Source: Salinisphaera sp002433465 (GTDB taxonomy: Bacteria > Pseudomonadota > Gammaproteobacteria > Nevskiales > Salinisphaeraceae). From it: a stretch of 64,000 nucleotides of DNA. Where the stretch lies: contig NZ_APNL01000019.1 of the NCBI RefSeq assembly GCF_040361435.1, forward strand, positions 8,759 to 72,758, in the 5' to 3' direction. Numbering within the stretch: the first letter of the stretch is position 1; every line of letters starts with the position of its first letter. Below, piece by piece: positions 1 through 7,307 of this stretch. The notes beneath the pieces were generated by a model. The model saw only the letters and a list, made by a program, of their open reading frames with translations, made no database searches and was not told the origin of the DNA. The translations under genes and the position numbers were made by a program.

Positions 1-668
1 TCAACGCGTTGCGCGCCTGGATCGGCGATCACGTCGAGGCAGCCGAGCTCAATCCCCGTATCGATATCGCCTTCAAGGGCGAGGACGAGGACCTGCGCGA
101 CGCCGAGGCTTTTCTGTCCAAGGCGTTCGGCGTGGCGGTCGCACTCATCGGCGTGATTCTGCTGACCCAGTTCAACAGTTTTTACCAGTCGTTTCTGATC
201 TTGTCGGCGGTGATGTTTTCCACGGTCGGCGTGCTGTTGGGCCTGTTGATCGCCGGCCAGCCGTTCGGGGTGGTGATGAGCGGTATCGGCGTCATCGCGC
301 TGGCAGGTATCGTGGTCAACAACAACATCGTGCTGATCGACACCTACAACGTGAACCGCAGCGCGGGCCTGAATGCCTGGGATGCGGTGATCCAGACCGG
401 CGCCGAGCGTCTTCGGCCGGTGGTGTTGACCACGGTGACCACGATTCTTGGCCTGCTGCCCATGGTATTGCAGATGAATATCGACATCGTCGGGCGTTCG
501 ATCACCTTCGGCGCGCCGTCGACCCAGTGGTGGACCCAGCTCGCCACGGCCATCGTAGGCGGGCTGATGTTTTCGACGCTGCTTACGCTCGTGCTCACCC
601 CCTGCATGCTGGTGCTGGGCGCCCGCGTGGGTGCGCGCTTTTCGAAACGTCGTGGAGAGGCTGCATGA
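1..668 (+). CDS. RND efflux transporter permease, C-terminal part (5' end outside window)
   Basis: The reading frame is open from the window edge, so the true start lies upstream. The visible ~222 residues are the C-terminal membrane half of an inner-membrane resistance-nodulation-division pump: several hydrophobic helices, a NNNIVLIDTYN segment and the GAERLRPVVLTTVTTILGLL stretch typical of AcrB/MexF-type permeases, then a last helix and a short basic tail. It would export substrate using the proton gradient together with a periplasmic adaptor (not in view) and the outer-membrane channel encoded next. Its stop overlaps the next start by 4 bp (ATGA), so the two are translationally coupled. 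The substrate cannot be inferred. Confidence 0.9.
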   Translation, partial: NALRAWIGDHVEAAELNPRIDIAFKGEDEDLRDAEAFLSKAFGVAVALIGVILLTQFNSFYQSFLILSAVMFSTVGVLLGLLIAGQPFGVVMSGIGVIALAGIVVNNNIVLIDTYNVNRSAGLNAWDAVIQTGAERLRPVVLTTVTTILGLLPMVLQMNIDIVGRSITFGAPSTQWWTQLATAIVGGLMFSTLLTLVLTPCMLVLGARVGARFSKRRGEAA

Positions 669-2101
669 GAGCAGGCAATCGCCGCTATCGCGCGCCGGCG
701 ATGGGTATCGCGCTGCTGGCCATGGCCGGGGGGCTGCCGGCCCACGCCGCGCAGAACCTGCTCGATACCTACGATCAGGCTCTGCGCAACGATACCGAAC
801 TGCTCACCGCGCGCGCCGAGTCCGGCGCGGCCGATGCACGCTATCGTCAGGCCCGTGGTCAGCTGCTGCCGTCGCTGTCGGCTAGCGCCAGCTACACGCG
901 CGTCGAACAGGAGCAGACCTTCGAGTCGCCCGAAGGCGGCGATACCGGCTTTGCCGGCGGGGGCGGCTTCTTTGGCGGCAACGATGGGCCGACGACCTCC
1001 GATCAGAAAGGTTATTCGCTGAATCTGACCCAGCCGCTGTTCAACTGGACGGCCTGGCAGAACAAGGACGCGGCGAATGCGCGCCGCGATCAGGCGGTGC
1101 TGGCGTTGTCCAACGCCGAGCAGACGCTGATCGTGCGGGTGGCCGAGGCGTACTTCGACGTGCTGGCCGCGCGCGATGCCTTGAATTCCGCGCGCGAGCA
1201 GCAGCGCTCGATTCAAAGCCAGCTCGACCGGGCCCAGGCCGCCTATGATGCCGGCCTGGATCCGATCACCGACCAGCAGGAGGCACAGTCCAGCCTCGAC
1301 AGTGCCCTGGTCGATTCCATCGATGCAGAGAACCAGCTGGCCAGCGCGCGCGATGCGCTGATCTCGTTGACCGGTCGCGCGCCGCAGGCGTTGTCCGGTA
1401 TCGAGGTCGACGAAGCCATGCCCGCGCCGGGCCGCGACGACAGCGCGCGCGATCGCGAGGCGTGGCTGGCCGTGGCGCTGGAACGTTCGCCCCAGGTGGC
1501 GGCCTCGGAAGCCGCTTGGCGTGCGGCCCGCGAACAGATCGGCGCCGAACGCGGCGGCCATTTGCCGACCGTCAATCTGGTCGGGCGCGTTGGGCGCCAG
1601 GAGCAGTTGTTCCCGCTCGGCGCCGGTGGCCAGGCCAATCTGGTGGACGAAACCCGTTCGGTCGGCGTCGAGCTGGAAATGCCGCTATTCGCTGGCGGAT
1701 CCACGCGCGCGGCGGTTTCCGAAGCCGAATACAACGCCGAACAGGCGCGCCTGGACGTAATCTCGGCACGGCGCCAGCTGCTTATCGATATCAACAACGC
1801 CTACCGCAACGTTCAGGCCACGAAGCGCCGCCTGAACGCGCTCGATCGGGCCATTGCCTCGGGCCAGACCGCGCTCGAGGCGGCTCAGGCGGGTTATCGG
1901 CTCGGCAATCGAACGGTGCTCGACGTGATCGATGCGCAGATCGCGCTCGTGCAGCGACGCGCCGATCGCAAGCAGGCCTGGTACGACCATGCGCTGGCAC
2001 GCTTGCGCCTGCGCGCGGCGGCCGGGGTACTGAATTTTGACGAACTCGCGCGTATCAACGCGCGCCTGCGGGGTGCGCCCGAGGCCGGAATCGCCGGCTG
2101 A
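665..2101 (+). CDS. TolC-family outer-membrane efflux protein
   Basis: This 478-residue protein is the outer-membrane channel partner of the upstream RND pump. I chose the ATG at 665 because it overlaps the pump stop and begins a clear signal peptide (basic start, hydrophobic core, AHA-AQ cleavage-like site near residue 28). The mature part shows the two repeated long-helix domains of the TolC/OEP family, with NQ- and A-rich coiled-coil helices such as LNLTQPLFNWTAW and ELEMPLFAGGSTRAAV at the beta-strand entries. Length is normal for the family. Substrate is unknown. Confidence 0.92.
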   Translation: MRAGNRRYRAPAMGIALLAMAGGLPAHAAQNLLDTYDQALRNDTELLTARAESGAADARYRQARGQLLPSLSASASYTRVEQEQTFESPEGGDTGFAGGGGFFGGNDGPTTSDQKGYSLNLTQPLFNWTAWQNKDAANARRDQAVLALSNAEQTLIVRVAEAYFDVLAARDALNSAREQQRSIQSQLDRAQAAYDAGLDPITDQQEAQSSLDSALVDSIDAENQLASARDALISLTGRAPQALSGIEVDEAMPAPGRDDSARDREAWLAVALERSPQVAASEAAWRAAREQIGAERGGHLPTVNLVGRVGRQEQLFPLGAGGQANLVDETRSVGVELEMPLFAGGSTRAAVSEAEYNAEQARLDVISARRQLLIDINNAYRNVQATKRRLNALDRAIASGQTALEAAQAGYRLGNRTVLDVIDAQIALVQRRADRKQAWYDHALARLRLRAAAGVLNFDELARINARLRGAPEAGIAG

Positions 2102-2281
2102 CGCGTCGTTTTGCGATTTGTGTGTCGAGGCAGGCGGTGCGAAGGTGTGCGGCTGCTATGATCGACATCGCCCGATGACAACGGCGACGATACGCCGCTC
2201 GGGTTGAGCGCATCATAATAACGACGACAAGTTCGAGGAGCATGGCGCCGGTCCTGCGATGGATGGGCGCCACACCGATGC

Positions 2282-3550
2282 ATGGACGGCAGTTTTCTCT
2301 ATCTGAGTGTCGAGACCTGGAAATATATTTCCATGCCGGTGATAAGCGCCGTGGTCGGCTACGTGACCAACGTCGTGGCGATCAAGATGATGTTCTATCC
2401 CGTCGAGTTCATCGGTGCGTATAAACCGTGGCTCGGCTGGCAGGGCATCGTGCCGCGCAAGGCCTCGAAGATGACCGGCATTTCGGTGGATACGATCACC
2501 GAGTCGTTGATTACCGAAGACGAGATCTTCAGCCGGCTGGATCCGGCGCGCGTCGCCGACGAACTCGAAGCCCCGATGATCGAGCTGACCGATGAAATCA
2601 CCGATACGGTGATGTATCGGCACCATCCCACCCTGTGGGAGGCGTTGCCGCTGGTAGTGCGAAGCCAGATCAAGCGGCGCGTACGAGCCCAAGCGCCCAC
2701 GATCATCCGCGAGCTGATGAACGAAGTGCGCAGCAACGTGCGCTACATGTTCGATCTCAAGGGCATGATCACCCGCGTGCTGGTGCGCGAAAAGAATCTG
2801 CTCAACCGGATCTTTTTGGAAACCGGGCGCAACGAATTCGTATTCATCGGTCGTTCCGGCGCCTACTTCGGATTTGCCTTCGGCCTGATCCAGATGCTGA
2901 TCTGGGTGTTCTTCCAGGCCTGGTGGCTGTTGCCGCTGTTCGGGCTGCTCGTGGGCTGGGCCACCAACTGGCTGGCCTTGAAGATGATCTTCAATCCCAA
3001 GCGCGGTTTTCGTATTTTTGGCTTCACGGTTCAAGGCCTGTTCTTCAAGCGACAACAGGAGGTCGCCGCGGACTACGGCAACCTCGTGGCCACGCAGATT
3101 CTCACCCCGGCCAATATTCTCGAAGAGATTCTGACCGGCCCCTATGCCGATAAACTGTTCGCGCTGGTTCAGACCGAGGTGCAGCGTGCGATCGACTCCA
3201 GTGCGAGCGTAGCCCGTCCGTTCGTGAACTGGACCTGGGGCAGCGACGAATACGAGCAGATCAAGGCCGACGCCGTGGCCGAGGTGGTGGCTCGCATGCC
3301 GCAGACGCTATCGCATATGACCGGCTATGCCGAAGACGCCATGGCGATACGGGAAACGCTGGTCACGCGTTTGCAAAGCCTCACGCCGCGCCAGTTCGAA
3401 GGCATGCTGCGGCCCGCGTTCGAGGAAGACGAGTGGATACTGATTGCGGTTGGCGCGGCTCTGGGTCTGGCCGTGGGCTGGTTCCAGTTGATCGTGCTCT
3501 TCTCGAGCGTTTTCATGGAGCGTTTTGGCGGCATGACCGGCCTGGGATGA
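2282..3550 (+). CDS. DUF445 family membrane protein
   Basis: The 422-residue product carries two copies of the DUF445 signature, GYVTNVVAIKMMFYPVEF near residue 25 and GWATNWLALKMIFNP near residue 230, each beside a hydrophobic segment, plus a C-terminal hydrophobic helix near residues 390-415. The family is membrane-associated and of unknown function. The start is the first in-frame ATG after a stop at 2219. No good Shine-Dalgarno sequence precedes it; a GAGGAG lies about 45 bases upstream at 2235-2240. The gap after tolC (2102-2281) holds a TATGAT hexamer at 2157 without a convincing -35. Confidence 0.85.
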   Translation: MDGSFLYLSVETWKYISMPVISAVVGYVTNVVAIKMMFYPVEFIGAYKPWLGWQGIVPRKASKMTGISVDTITESLITEDEIFSRLDPARVADELEAPMIELTDEITDTVMYRHHPTLWEALPLVVRSQIKRRVRAQAPTIIRELMNEVRSNVRYMFDLKGMITRVLVREKNLLNRIFLETGRNEFVFIGRSGAYFGFAFGLIQMLIWVFFQAWWLLPLFGLLVGWATNWLALKMIFNPKRGFRIFGFTVQGLFFKRQQEVAADYGNLVATQILTPANILEEILTGPYADKLFALVQTEVQRAIDSSASVARPFVNWTWGSDEYEQIKADAVAEVVARMPQTLSHMTGYAEDAMAIRETLVTRLQSLTPRQFEGMLRPAFEEDEWILIAVGAALGLAVGWFQLIVLFSSVFMERFGGMTGLG

Positions 3551-3603
3551 GGTCGGCAACACGGGCCGTGCACAGCGCGGCCGTCTCGATTTGGAGATAG
3601 ACG

Positions 3604-4350
3604 ATGGCGGGCAGAAAGAATCTGACGGTGCGAACGCCGCGAGCGTTCCAGTTTTTGCGCCAGGCCGCACGCGCTGCCGAGGAATGGCCAGTGGCCGGTT
3701 CTGCGGTGCGCCGCTTTCAGGATGCCGAAAGCTGGGCCATGGCCGAACTCAAGCAGCGCCTGGATGCGATGTCCGACGACGGCGTGGATAACAGTGCGCG
3801 CACGCGCGCTGCAACCGTAGAGGGGCCGGCCCCGCGCGACATGATGGCGCGGCTGATCGCGCAGTCGCGCGGTGTCGATCCCGAAGCGGCCCGGGTATGG
3901 ATGTATCGCCAGACCCTGGCCCGGCTCGTCCCGGATCAGGTCGCGATGATGGCGCTGCTGGCCGATCGCGAAATCGCGCCGCTATGCCATATCGCCGCCG
4001 GGCGACTGCCGGCCGGGCCGGTGAGCGTGGTGGTGCTGTCCAACGCCAGCTCGCTCGGACGCGATGCCGGCGTGCTGCTGCGCGACTACGTGCCGCAATA
4101 CATGAGCGAACTGCTCGCGCTGGGCGTGTTCGAAGCCGGCCCCGAAGACGACCGCCTGGCGGATCAGTACGAGCTGCTCATGGCCGACACCCAGCTACGA
4201 AACACCATGGATCGGGTCCGTCGCGACATGCGGCTTTATCCGCGGCTTCAACGCTTTAGCGTCCACATGAGCGACTACGGCAAGGCCCTGTGGCAGGACT
4301 GCAGACCGCTGGATCCGGCGTCCGCACGCCCGTCGGCCGGCGGTGGCTAG
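3604..4350 (+). CDS. Abi-alpha (DUF4393)-like protein, tentative
   Basis: The 248-residue soluble-looking protein has a GGAG-type ribosome site just upstream of its ATG. The central part (LARLVPDQVAMMALLADR, then RDYVPQYMSELLALGVFEAG and EDDRLADQYELLMAD) resembles my memory of Abi-alpha/DUF4393 proteins, whose role is not settled despite the name. No signal peptide, membrane helix or catalytic motif is visible. It follows the DUF445 gene by 53 bp on the same strand. The family call is from pattern memory and could be wrong; that it is a real gene is well supported by codon use and spacing. Confidence 0.6.
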   Translation: MAGRKNLTVRTPRAFQFLRQAARAAEEWPVAGSAVRRFQDAESWAMAELKQRLDAMSDDGVDNSARTRAATVEGPAPRDMMARLIAQSRGVDPEAARVWMYRQTLARLVPDQVAMMALLADREIAPLCHIAAGRLPAGPVSVVVLSNASSLGRDAGVLLRDYVPQYMSELLALGVFEAGPEDDRLADQYELLMADTQLRNTMDRVRRDMRLYPRLQRFSVHMSDYGKALWQDCRPLDPASARPSAGGG

Positions 4351-4411
4351 CGCGTAGGGCTCTGCCCGAGTGCGTGTCGTGCTGTTAAGCTGATAAAGCC
4401 GAAAATATATC

Positions 4412-4429
4412 GTTTCTACATACAGAAAC
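4412..4429. promoter_or_regulatory. Perfect 6-bp inverted repeat upstream of acyl-CoA synthetase gene
   Basis: GTTTCT-N6-AGAAAC lies 24 bp upstream of the ATG at 4453, in an AT-richer stretch (GATAAAGCCGAAAATATAT) that could hold the promoter. Dyads of this size are typical of TetR- or GntR-type operators. That it is an operator, and that the TetR gene at 6445 acts here, is inference. Confidence 0.4.
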
Positions 4430-4452
4430 CTGACCCACGAGGAGACCGGTCG

Positions 4453-6285
4453 ATGAGTGAATCCGAGCGCGACACGCTGAGTGTCTGGGACGTGTTGAAA
4501 CCCACCGCCGACAAACTCAGCGGGGTCGACCGGCTGCTCATGGGCGCGGGCCTTCTGCTCAAGTCCAGGTTCCGCGACAACATCACCATCGCGACGCTGA
4601 TCGAAGGTCATGCCGGACGCAGTCCCCAGCATGACGCAATCACGTTCGAGAACGAGCGCTATACCTATGCCCAGCTCAACGCCAACGCGAACCGCTATGC
4701 GCGCACCCTCAAGGCGGGCGGCATAGGAAAAGGCGACGTGGTGGGGGTGCTGCTGGACAACCGGCCGGAAACCCTTTTCATCGTGGCGGCCCTGGCCAAG
4801 CTCGGCGCGGCCGCGGCGATGTGTAACACCAAACAGCGCGGCGACGTGCTCGCGCATAGCCTGAGTACGGTCAAGCCGAAGGCCATGCTCGTGGGCGACG
4901 AACTTTTCGAAGCCTTCGACGAAATACGCGGCGAGTCCGGCATCGCCGACCTTAGCCCGCTATGGCTGGTGCCCAGCAGCAGCCGGGCGGCCACCGAGCC
5001 GGCGCCCGAGGGCTGGACCGATTTCGTTGCCGAGGCCGCCAACCAACCGACCGGCAATCTCGACGACGCCGCCGAGGTGTCGTCCAAGGACACCTGCTTC
5101 TATATCTTCACGTCGGGTACCACCGGCATGCCCAAGGCATCGCGCATGAGCCACGTACGCTGGCTGCGCGGCGGTGCGGGGCTGGGCATGGCAGGGCTGC
5201 GACTGACCCCGGAAGACCGGTTTTACTGCCCGCTGCCGCTCTATCACAACAATGCGCTGACCGTGTCCTGGTCGTCGGTGCTCTGTGCCGGCGCGACGTT
5301 CGCGCTCGCGCCCAAGTTCAGCGTCAGCAATTTCTGGCCGGACGTGCGTCATCACAAGGCGACGGTGTTCTGCTATATCGGCGAGCTGTGTCGCTATCTG
5401 TTGCAGGCCGAGCCGCATGAAAACGACCGCAACCACGCCATTCGGGCGGTCATCGGCAATGGCCTGCGGCCGGATATCTGGGACGAGTTCAAGGCACGCT
5501 TCGGCATCGAACGGGTATGCGAGTTCTACGGTGCCAGTGAGGGCAACCTGATCTTCGTCAACGGTTTCAACATGGATCGTACGGCCGGCTTTTGTCCGCT
5601 GCCGTTTGCCGTGGTGGAATACGACTCCGAAACCGAGGAGCCGGTCACCGACAGCAACGGCCGTATGAAAGAGGTCAAGAAGGGCGAAACGGGTCTGTTG
5701 CTCAACAAGGTGACCGATTTCGCGCCCTTCGAAGGCTATACCGACCCGGAAGCCAGCGAGAAGAAACTCTTCCGCGGCGTTTTCAAACAGGACGACTGCT
5801 ATTTCAACACCGGCGATCTCGTGCGCCGGCAGGGCATGCGGCATATCGCCTTCGTCGATCGCCTGGGGGATACCTTCCGCTGGAAGGGCGAAAACGTGGC
5901 GACCACCCAGGTCGAGAATGCCCTTAACGCATTCAGCCAGATCGAGGAATCGGTGGTCTACGGGGTGGAGGTGCCGCATAGCGACGGCCGTGCCGGCATG
6001 GCCGCTATTACGCCGGTACGCGATCTCGAGGATATCGACTGGGGCGCGCTGGTCAGCCATCTGCGCGACGAGCTACCCGACTACGCGGTGCCCGTGTTCA
6101 TCCGCCTGCGTCCGGAGCAGGAAGTCACCGGCACCATGAAATATCGCAAGGTCGACCTCAAGAAGCAGGCTTATAGCCCCGAGGGTGACGAGCCCGTTTA
6201 CATGCTCAAGGGCGGCGCTGATCGCTACGAGCCGATCGACGACGCCACCCGCGACGCGTTGGCCGACGGCGATATCCAGCTCTAG
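4453..6285 (+). CDS. Long-/very-long-chain acyl-CoA synthetase (FATP type)
   Basis: This 610-residue enzyme of the AMP-forming (ANL) superfamily activates fatty acids to acyl-CoA through an acyl-adenylate. The AMP-binding P-loop YIFTSGTTGMPKASRMSH is at about residues 217-234, the EFYGASEGN motif near 358, and the TGDLVRRQGMRHIAFVDRLGDTFRWKGENV hinge-to-C-domain region near 450-490. The EGYTDPEASEKKLFRGVFKQDDCYFNTGDL arrangement matches FATP/SLC27-like synthetases better than enteric FadD. A GAGGAG site precedes the ATG. Its TAG stop is the 3' part of a CTAG used as an insertion site by a small element. With fadE and ACBP nearby it belongs to fatty-acid uptake and degradation. Confidence 0.9.
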   Translation: MSESERDTLSVWDVLKPTADKLSGVDRLLMGAGLLLKSRFRDNITIATLIEGHAGRSPQHDAITFENERYTYAQLNANANRYARTLKAGGIGKGDVVGVLLDNRPETLFIVAALAKLGAAAAMCNTKQRGDVLAHSLSTVKPKAMLVGDELFEAFDEIRGESGIADLSPLWLVPSSSRAATEPAPEGWTDFVAEAANQPTGNLDDAAEVSSKDTCFYIFTSGTTGMPKASRMSHVRWLRGGAGLGMAGLRLTPEDRFYCPLPLYHNNALTVSWSSVLCAGATFALAPKFSVSNFWPDVRHHKATVFCYIGELCRYLLQAEPHENDRNHAIRAVIGNGLRPDIWDEFKARFGIERVCEFYGASEGNLIFVNGFNMDRTAGFCPLPFAVVEYDSETEEPVTDSNGRMKEVKKGETGLLLNKVTDFAPFEGYTDPEASEKKLFRGVFKQDDCYFNTGDLVRRQGMRHIAFVDRLGDTFRWKGENVATTQVENALNAFSQIEESVVYGVEVPHSDGRAGMAAITPVRDLEDIDWGALVSHLRDELPDYAVPVFIRLRPEQEVTGTMKYRKVDLKKQAYSPEGDEPVYMLKGGADRYEPIDDATRDALADGDIQL

Positions 6286-6388
6286 GGCGTGTCGTCATGA
6301 GATAAGGCGGCGCATCGGCGGCCCGCGCCTTGCCTGACACGCCCGGCGCGGGCAATGCGACGTCATATCTCATGACGCCACCCCCTAG
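6282..6388. mobile_element. MITE-like element, family A (99 bp plus CTAG duplications)
   Basis: Positions 6286-6384 are bounded by 19-bp imperfect terminal inverted repeats, GGCGTGTCGTCATGAGATA on the left and the complement GGGGTGGCGTCATGAGATA on the right (17 of 19 identical). CTAG at 6282-6285 and 6385-6388 looks like a target-site duplication. A nested GCCCGCGCC/GGCGCGGGC dyad (6321-6329, 6345-6353) makes the transcript highly foldable. It has no coding capacity. It sits between the convergent acyl-CoA synthetase and tetR genes, where it may act as a terminator. The last 36 bases of a second copy are at 37441-37476. Confidence 0.8.
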
Positions 6389-6444
6389 CGGCGAGCACGG
6401 GCCCGACTGCGCGCCGGCCCTCGCTTAGCGGGGGCTGGCGGGAT

Positions 6445-7164
6445 TCAACCGGCGGAGCTGGAGGCGGCGGTATCGAAATCGTCGTCGCCCGACTGGGTGG
6501 CTTCGTAATGCTGGGCCCCGAAGATCATCGCCCGGAACAGAATCTTGGCTTCGCGCGCCATCTCGGCCGCACTCAGACCCGTGTTCTCGGTCAGCCATTC
6601 CGCGATCAGCTCGTTGAACATGCCCACCAGCGCCACCGACGGCAGGTGGTAATCGCGTGCCGGAATCACGCCGTTCTCGGCCATCAGCTCGGCATAGCGG
6701 CGGATGATCTCGGCCAGCTGGTGGGTCGTTTCACGGCGCTTTTTCTCCATGACTTCGGATACGCCTACGGCCTCGATACAGATAATGCGGCCGCGACGCG
6801 GGTCGTCGAGCAGAAAATACACCGCGGCTTCGATGGTGTCGGCCACCCGCTGGGTTAGGGGTGTGCGCGTTTCCGTCAGCGATGTCCGCACGATCTGATC
6901 CATTCGCTGGACCAGTTCGGCGTGTACGGCGTGCAGGATCGATTCGCGGCCTTCGAACTGTTCGTAGAAATGGCGCGTCGATACCTTGGCATGCGAACAC
7001 ACGGCCTCGATCGGCGTGGCTGCATAGCCGCGCTCCCCGAACAAATCGGTGCCAGCGGCTATAAGTCGCTGATAGCGCTGTGTTCTGAGCTGCTCTGCGC
7101 TGAGCCCACGATAACCGCGCCGGCGCGGCTTACGACTGGAAGATTTTGGATCTGTTTCTTTCAC
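6445..7164 (-). CDS. TetR/AcrR family transcriptional regulator
   Basis: The 239-residue product has an N-terminal basic stretch and then a TetR helix-turn-helix at about residues 30-75 (ERGYAATPIEAVCSHAKVSTRHFYEQFEGRESIL). The C-terminal helical domain would bind a ligand and dimerise. It is divergent from fadE and convergent with the acyl-CoA synthetase, so a fatty-acid or acyl-CoA sensing role controlling these genes is the obvious inference, as with PsrA/FadR-type TetR proteins. The effector is not deducible from sequence. Confidence 0.88.
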   Translation of the reverse strand: MKETDPKSSSRKPRRRGYRGLSAEQLRTQRYQRLIAAGTDLFGERGYAATPIEAVCSHAKVSTRHFYEQFEGRESILHAVHAELVQRMDQIVRTSLTETRTPLTQRVADTIEAAVYFLLDDPRRGRIICIEAVGVSEVMEKKRRETTHQLAEIIRRYAELMAENGVIPARDYHLPSVALVGMFNELIAEWLTENTGLSAAEMAREAKILFRAMIFGAQHYEATQSGDDDFDTAASSSAG

Positions 7165-7178
7165 GTGCTTGAGCCTGC

Positions 7179-7206
7179 TTGACGAGCCGAGTCGTCTTGC
7201 TATGAT
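7179..7206 (+). promoter_or_regulatory. Sigma70-type promoter of fadE with internal dyad
   Basis: TTGACG (7179-7184), a 16-bp spacer and TATGAT (7201-7206) form a near-consensus promoter about 100 bp upstream of fadE. The spacer region contains a perfect inverted repeat GACGA-N6-TCGTC (7181-7196) placed between and overlapping the -35, an ideal spot for a repressor, plausibly the divergent TetR protein. Confidence 0.65.
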
Positions 7207-7307
7207 CTGAAAACAATTCTTTTTCGAAAACGGGATTCGCTGCGCTGCCTGAGTGAGATAGGGGCGTAAGTGGTGATGACAACCCGTTCAAGATGGAAGC
7301 CATAGTC

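Noticed and set aside
344..1561. Long minus-strand frame opposite the RND and TolC genes
   Set aside because: High-GC antisense frame opposite well-supported genes; composition (Arg/Gly/His-rich) is typical of a shadow. Many similar antisense frames across the window were dropped for the same reason.
2242..2424. A 60-codon frame starting at an ATG right after GAGGAG, overlapping the DUF445 start
   Set aside because: The Shine-Dalgarno is only one base from the ATG, the frame runs through the conserved DUF445 coding region, and the peptide looks random; it is more likely a shadow.
3604..4350. Abortive-infection phage defence gene
   Set aside because: The Abi-alpha name is only a family label from weak resemblance; no defence neighbours or toxin motif are present, so no defence role is claimed.
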